A program made the translations under genes and the position numbers. A DNA stretch of 8,556 bases, taken from NCBI GenBank assembly GCA_018671205.1, contig JABHIC010000001.1, positions 1 through 8,556 on the forward strand, given 5' to 3'. This DNA is from Gammaproteobacteria bacterium (GTDB lineage Bacteria > Pseudomonadota > Gammaproteobacteria > GCF-002020875). The stretch's first letter is position 1, and each line of letters starts with the position of its first letter. Under the pieces are notes generated by a model. It was not told the origin of the DNA, searched no databases, and was given only the letters and a program-made list of their open reading frames with translations. Positions 4,401-8,556 of the stretch are shown one piece after another.

Positions 4401-7131
4401 AATCTGCCAGTATCTCACGAACCTGTTCGTTTTCAACCGACTGCTGAACCACCCTCTGACTGAGAATGGTGGAGAGATTTTGAAACAGTTTCATCGAAAT
4501 CCGTGGATGAAAACGGCCCAGCTCATTAATGCTGTGCCAATGGATCATCAATACCTTTGCATAGTTGTCCGCAGAGACACTTGAGAGTCGCCGCTCCCCG
4601 GCCAGTGAAGAGACCTCACCAAAAAGCTCCCCTGCCCCCAGGCTTCGCAAGGTCAGTACTGTGCCATCTTTTTTCTCCCGGTGGGTGAACTTGACACGCC
4701 CGGAGAGGATGACATGGATCCCCGCCCCCCGGCTCGCCTGCTCAATAATGACCTCACCATCCGCATATTCATGGATGGTACCTGAGAGAATTACCTTCTT
4801 GATCTGGAAATCATTCATCCCCTTAAAAAAATGGCTCTGCTTCAGAACCGATGTTTTCAGGTTCAGAGAGAGCATATCCCAGACCGTACTCAGACGAATA
4901 TAAGAGAGCAGAATGGGGGTCAATACAAAATTGGAAAAAAGTGCGAGAATCATCACCAGCGCACTCAGTGCCCCGAAGTGTACCACTGGCTGAAAACTGG
5001 ATAGCGTCAGGGTAAGAAAACCCATCGCCAACGCAACCGAGGTTGTCGTAATCGGTGTTGCCTCATGCGCCACAGTCTCCATCAAGGCTCGCTCTACATC
5101 CTGGGTGCCACGGGTAAAGAAGTGGTAGCGACTGAGAAAGTGGATCGTATCATCCACACAGATTCCCAACGCAATCACTCCCACCATTGCCGTACCAATA
5201 TCCAGCGGGAGCTCAAAATACCCCATCACCCCAAACAGCACGATCAGTGGAAAAATATTGGGCACCAACGCCAACAGACCCGCACGCAGGTCGAAAAACA
5301 GCAGTGCTACCAGTAGAAAAATAACCACCACTACCAAAATAAGGGATTGGAACTGCCCCACTGCCATGATGTCTGCCGCATGGTTAGTCAACACAGAGTC
5401 CCCGGTAAAGCTGATTTTCAGGGGGCTCTTCAGCTCCTTATCTACAAACTGGCGAATTCTCTCAATCTCCTGTTTTAACTCATAAGAGGAGTCCAGGTTA
5501 TGTCGAACCAGAATACGGCTACTGCTGAAGCTCTCATTCACATACTCCTCCACCGTACTGAACTGCACCAGCCCCATATAGGCCTCGATGAGATCATCCT
5601 CCTCAGGCAGCATCGGCTCTTCGGTGCCATCCATCACCTGATGGGTTAATTTAATAAAATCGGCAAAAGAGAAAGATTTGTCAAAAACTGCCCGCTGTTG
5701 AATCAACTGCTGAAGCTGCTCAACCTCTCGCAGATAGCGCGCCTTAAGGAAGGTACCTTCGATACCGGAATCCAGCACAATAGAGAAGGTCTGCATCCCA
5801 GAAAGACTCTCATGGATCAGATCTGCTTGCTGGCGAACCTCGGATTGGGGTGAAAAGTAGGAGATCGTATTGTTATTCACCTGTAAAAATTGTGCCCCCC
5901 AGGAAAAATAGAGCAGTACGACCAGCAACAGCGACAAAGCCCCCCCCTTGAAGCGGATCACCACACTAAAAATAGCCTTGACCAGCCGCTGATAGAGGTT
6001 TTCTCTGCCAACGGAGGCAATACTTTGCGCCCCAAACAGCGTCAGGTAGGCCGGAACAAACAGCACCGTGATGATAAAATTAATCAGCAACCCCACCGAC
6101 ACCACCCACCCAAACTCCCTCAATAGCTCCAGATCATTGAGCACGACCGACAACAAGCCGACAAAGGTGGTGATAAATGCAAGCAGAATGGCCAAAGATT
6201 GAGTGATCGAGAGTCGGGCAACGGCCTCTTGGCGACTCAGGCCGGAACGAATACCATCATGGTACTCAGCCATCAGATGTACATCCTCGGTAGAGCCGAT
6301 AATAACCAACAGTGCAGGGATAATGGAGGTCAATACATTGACCGTGACCCCGAACATCGCCATGAGTGACAGGGTAATGACGATACTGATCACAGCCGTA
6401 GAGAGGGGCACCAGTGCGCAGTTGAGTTTACGCAGGCTGAGCCCCAGAACAACAACCAACACCACCAATGCAATCGGCATGATGAAATATTGATCCTGTT
6501 GTATCTGCTGGGTAATCTCATCACGTACAGAGTGTGAACTCATCTGAAAGACGGTCTCCAGCTCCCTCTTCAGTGGCTCCAGCACCTCCTCAATGGCCTG
6601 CGTCACCGCCTGATCATGGCCGGATGAGTGGCTACGGTCATCCAGGGTAAGGTTGATTGCCATGGTTTTTCCATCCAGCGAGATCAGGTTATTGGCAACC
6701 AGCGGATTGGCAATGGCATCGTTAATTATCTGTTGTGCCTCGGCCTCACTCTCTGGAATCTGCTGGAGGAATGGGTCCATCATCACATACTCCCCCTGCT
6801 CCCGTATATTGGGCACAGTAAAGAGACTACTGCTCCGGGTCACGGACTCCAGTGCCTCCAGTTTAACAATGGCCTGCTGAATCAGCCCTAACTTCCGGGA
6901 GGAGAAGAGGGCCTGATCCTGTAGCATAATCATCACCACACTGTCAGAGCCAAAGGTATCCAGCATCTGTTGGTAACGTTGCCAGAGCGGGTCATTCTTG
7001 ACCATCATGCTCTGGGCTGAGACATCAATTTGCAGTCGGGAAAGTTGTGTAGAGGCGAGCAGCGTGATGGCAACCAGCAGTAGAATGATTGCCCGGGGAA
7101 AATTCGCCGAAAAATGAAAAAGAGTCTTCAT
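4396..7131 (-). CDS. RND/MMPL-superfamily exporter with C-terminal cyclic-nucleotide-binding domain
   Basis: A 911-residue inner-membrane protein with the RND layout: TM1 (about 13-30), a periplasmic domain (31-210), TM2-TM6 (about 215-365), TM7 (396-412), a second periplasmic domain (413-590), and TM8-TM12 (about 595-742). TM4 carries GSTEDVHLM (279-287) and TM10 carries GICVDDTIHF (656-665), acidic positions expected for proton coupling. This fits the predicted exporters of COG1033/MMPL type; the substrate is unknown (lipids or hopanoids are known for relatives). Residues 770-890 form a cNMP-binding fold: GAGIHVILSGRVKF, then GELFGEVSSLAGERR with G838-E839 and R848, which align with the phosphate-binding cassette of CRP (G71, E72, R82). 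A cytoplasmic nucleotide sensor may therefore control the pump. No clear ribosome-binding site precedes the ATG. The TAG stop lies inside the edge of the palindromic element. Confidence 0.9.
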   Translation of the reverse strand: MKTLFHFSANFPRAIILLLVAITLLASTQLSRLQIDVSAQSMMVKNDPLWQRYQQMLDTFGSDSVVMIMLQDQALFSSRKLGLIQQAIVKLEALESVTRSSSLFTVPNIREQGEYVMMDPFLQQIPESEAEAQQIINDAIANPLVANNLISLDGKTMAINLTLDDRSHSSGHDQAVTQAIEEVLEPLKRELETVFQMSSHSVRDEITQQIQQDQYFIMPIALVVLVVVLGLSLRKLNCALVPLSTAVISIVITLSLMAMFGVTVNVLTSIIPALLVIIGSTEDVHLMAEYHDGIRSGLSRQEAVARLSITQSLAILLAFITTFVGLLSVVLNDLELLREFGWVVSVGLLINFIITVLFVPAYLTLFGAQSIASVGRENLYQRLVKAIFSVVIRFKGGALSLLLVVLLYFSWGAQFLQVNNNTISYFSPQSEVRQQADLIHESLSGMQTFSIVLDSGIEGTFLKARYLREVEQLQQLIQQRAVFDKSFSFADFIKLTHQVMDGTEEPMLPEEDDLIEAYMGLVQFSTVEEYVNESFSSSRILVRHNLDSSYELKQEIERIRQFVDKELKSPLKISFTGDSVLTNHAADIMAVGQFQSLILVVVVIFLLVALLFFDLRAGLLALVPNIFPLIVLFGVMGYFELPLDIGTAMVGVIALGICVDDTIHFLSRYHFFTRGTQDVERALMETVAHEATPITTTSVALAMGFLTLTLSSFQPVVHFGALSALVMILALFSNFVLTPILLSYIRLSTVWDMLSLNLKTSVLKQSHFFKGMNDFQIKKVILSGTIHEYADGEVIIEQASRGAGIHVILSGRVKFTHREKKDGTVLTLRSLGAGELFGEVSSLAGERRLSSVSADNYAKVLMIHWHSINELGRFHPRISMKLFQNLSTILSQRVVQQSVENEQVREILADS

Positions 7132-7221
7132 TTAGAGCGATGAGGCTGTACCAGAGATTGAGCCAGAAGTTGACCACCGAAGCCCCAGGGTTGAACCCGC
7201 CCATGCCGGCATAAACAGACG

Positions 7222-7764
7222 CTACTCACGCAACAACTGCCCGATGAGGCCTTCAGCCTTACCCACGTCAAATCCACCGAGTCGCTGAAAACGGATCACT
7301 CCCCTCTTGTCAACAATAGCCATAGCCGGTGTTCCATTCGTGTTGTATCGACGCATCGTGACCGGTAACTCATCATCACCCAGGTGACGATCAATCCCAA
7401 CCAGATGCTCAATCTCTTTCTCTCTAACAAATTTGCGCAACCTCTTCGGGTTCTGAAAATTATGCCCCTCAAAGACCGTATGAACGCTGAGCTGATAGAG
7501 CTTGCCTGCCTTAATCTCGTGAAAGTACTTTCCACCCCACTCTGCCATTAGAGGAATGGAGAAGTTATTGCAGCCCGGACACCAGAGCTGAAAGAACTCA
7601 ATAATGACCACCTTCCCCTGCAGCGACTCAAGGGTGACGCCATCACCATTGATCCACTCTGAGATCTCCAGTTCTGGTGCCTGTTCACCAACCTCGGCCT
7701 GAAGCGGTGAGATGACCAAGTAGAGCAATAAGGATAAGGATAAGGATAGGAGTAGCGGTTTCAT
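7222..7764 (-). CDS. Exported thioredoxin-like (TlpA/redoxin-type) protein
   Basis: A 180-residue protein with an N-terminal signal or anchor (residues 3-20, rich in Leu and Ser) and a likely cleavage after LQA at 23, placing it in the periplasm. The mature part starts EVGEQAPELEISEW, then KVVIIEFFQLWCPGC with the redox pair C62/C65, and later the cis-proline loop NTNGTPAMAIVDKRGVIRF (P146). These are TlpA/ResA/AhpC-TSA family traits and suggest thiol:disulfide exchange; reductase versus oxidase cannot be decided. ATG at 7762-7764 is chosen because it begins the signal peptide; the frame stays open upstream to 7947 but encodes nothing signal-like there. No strong ribosome-binding site is seen. 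The signal sequence contains a hexanucleotide tandem repeat. It lies 90 bp upstream of the exporter gene on the same strand, so the two could form an operon. Confidence 0.85.
   Translation of the reverse strand: MKPLLLSLSLSLLLYLVISPLQAEVGEQAPELEISEWINGDGVTLESLQGKVVIIEFFQLWCPGCNNFSIPLMAEWGGKYFHEIKAGKLYQLSVHTVFEGHNFQNPKRLRKFVREKEIEHLVGIDRHLGDDELPVTMRRYNTNGTPAMAIVDKRGVIRFQRLGGFDVGKAEGLIGQLLRE
7729..7750. repeat. Tandem hexanucleotide repeat (TAAGGA x3 plus partial) within the signal peptide
   Basis: On the + strand TAAGGA occurs three times in a row followed by TAGG. On the coding (minus) strand it encodes alternating Leu-Ser in LSLSLSLLL at residues 5-13 of the thioredoxin-like protein. The unit is a multiple of three, so copy changes would alter signal length without shifting the frame. 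Confidence 0.7.
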
Positions 7765-7870
7765 TGGTGGAATTTTCCCACATTTGAGCCTCTTTTGCTT
7801 GAAACCCAGATCATCCACCAGAAACCTCTGGTTGAGCGTGAAAAGATGGCGTAAGATATTAATACAAATA

Positions 7871-7920
7871 ATGAATTCACAGATCACGTGGTTACCATAT
7901 TGGTGATTGAAGGAATTCAT
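7871..7920. repeat. Interrupted inverted repeat in the divergent intergenic region
   Basis: ATGAATTC (7871-7878) is the exact reverse complement of GAATTCAT (7913-7920). Inside it, ATCAC (7883-7887) faces GTGAT (7903-7907) with one base of asymmetry. It sits between the divergent thioredoxin-like and permease genes, in a 201-bp region where promoters for both are expected. It could be an operator or a hairpin; no known regulator site is recognised. Confidence 0.35.
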
Positions 7921-7965
7921 GAGACACTCCCTACAAGTTTGGGACAATGAGGCTCTGCATTAATT

Positions 7966-8556
7966 TTGGATCTCCACGCAACCATTTGGTTACTGGCCGC
8001 AACCGCATTGGGTAGTTACATCCAAACGGTGACAGGCTTTGCAATGGGCCTGATAATGATGGGAGTAGCCGTCTCTCTGAACCTTGCCTCCATACCATTC
8101 ATTGCTGCCGTCATCTCATTAACGGCATTGATCAATGTCCTGTTTGCCGTCTACAAGAACCACCACCATATTCATTGGGAGACCATGAAGGTTGCGACGA
8201 TAGGGATGGTACCCGCTATGGTTGGGGGTGTTCTACTACTGGATTATCTGAGTGAGAATGCCGTCCAGTTACTACAACTCATATTGGGTACGGTAATCAT
8301 CATCAGTGGCCTACTTCTTGCGCTGAAACCACACCCCGCAGAGAAACCATCACCACCACTCCACACGCTATTAACGGGTGTTGCCGCCGGACTACTGGGA
8401 GGAATGTTCAGCACAGGGGGGCCGCCTCTTGTCTATTTGATGTACAAGCAGCCACTCTCCATTGATACCATCCGTAGCACTCTCCTTTCAGTTTTTGTTA
8501 TCGCAACCATTTTTCGTATTGCTTTCATCCCGCCTTATTCACCGAATAACCAATAA
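7966..8556 (+). CDS. TauE/SafE-family permease, apparently shortened at the C terminus
   Basis: A 196-residue hydrophobic protein with the two-repeat pattern of TauE/SafE (DUF81) transporters, proposed anion or sulfite/sulfoacetate exporters. Repeat one contains GSYIQTVTGFAMGLIMMGVA (16-35); repeat two contains LLTGVAAGLLGGMFSTGGPP (135-154). Membrane segments are visible at about 5-35, 42-62, 72-92, 99-119, 132-160 and 170-188. Family members usually have about 240-270 residues and around eight spans; this one stops after six, with an odd polar tail IPPYSPNNQ and a TAA at 8554-8556, the last bases of the window. Truncation by frameshift or insertion just before the stop is likely but cannot be checked here. 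The start is TTG at 7966: an in-frame TGA lies at 7948, and no ATG occurs before residue 27. GAGG at 7949-7952 is a weak, distant ribosome-binding match. Confidence 0.75.
   Translation: MDLHATIWLLAATALGSYIQTVTGFAMGLIMMGVAVSLNLASIPFIAAVISLTALINVLFAVYKNHHHIHWETMKVATIGMVPAMVGGVLLLDYLSENAVQLLQLILGTVIIISGLLLALKPHPAEKPSPPLHTLLTGVAAGLLGGMFSTGGPPLVYLMYKQPLSIDTIRSTLLSVFVIATIFRIAFIPPYSPNNQ

Noticed and set aside
4565..6891. Several plus-strand ORFs of 75-112 codons
   Set aside because: They are antisense to the continuous 911-codon exporter gene and have low-complexity, domain-free translations.
7132..7221. Short minus-strand ORFs and small palindromes (ATGCCGGCAT at 7203-7212, GGGTTGAACCC at 7188-7198) between the thioredoxin-like and exporter genes
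   Set aside because: The ORFs are 27-60 codons without ribosome-binding sites, and one runs into the exporter coding region. The palindromes are short and not followed by a T run, so I call neither genes nor a terminator.
7765..7947. In-frame upstream extension of the thioredoxin-like gene by 61 codons
   Set aside because: The extension puts a Cys- and His-rich segment ahead of a clear signal peptide, which should be N-terminal. The open frame is probably chance.

Overview
The window looks like a chromosomal stretch from a gammaproteobacterium of moderate GC content. The main evidence is a folate / dTMP / DNA polymerase cluster on the + strand (end of pabB, pabC, tmk, holB, tatD), whose order and protein features match the gammaproteobacterial pabC-tmk-holB-tatD block. 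A TauE/SafE-family permease, a single-domain rhodanese and a TlpA-like thiol:disulfide protein are compatible with a sulfur-metabolising lineage, but this is a weak inference and the species cannot be named from sequence alone.

Layout. Positions 1-3311 (+): the tail of an aminodeoxychorismate synthase component I gene (pabB-like), then pabC, tmk, holB and tatD. They are packed as one operon, with 1-, 8- and 4-nt overlaps and one 10-nt gap. mltG, which usually sits between pabC and tmk, is absent. So is pilZ, often found between holB and tatD. Positions 3320-3613 (-): a rhodanese-domain gene convergent with tatD, with a good sigma70-type promoter at 3684-3712. Positions 3709-4178 (-): a DUF3301-family membrane-anchored protein, followed 8 nt later by an unannotated 32-residue single-span membrane protein. 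Positions 4232-4400: a 169-bp near-palindromic element with 24-bp perfect terminal inverted repeats. It is probably a MITE-like non-autonomous element flanked by CTAG. Positions 4396-7131 (-): a 911-residue RND/MMPL-type exporter with a cyclic-nucleotide-binding domain fused at its C terminus; its TAG stop lies in the CTAG at the edge of the palindrome. Positions 7222-7764 (-): a secreted thioredoxin-like protein with a CPGC active site. Positions 7966-8556 (+): a divergent, apparently shortened TauE/SafE-family permease that ends exactly at the window edge.

Functionally, the left third is housekeeping: p-aminobenzoate for folate, dTDP for DNA, the clamp-loader delta' subunit, and a TatD nuclease. 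The right two thirds are envelope-related and less conserved: exporter, periplasmic redox protein, permease and small membrane proteins. The items most worth a second look are the palindromic element and its placement at the exporter's stop codon, the exporter/cNMP-sensor fusion, the 32-aa membrane protein, and the shortened permease.
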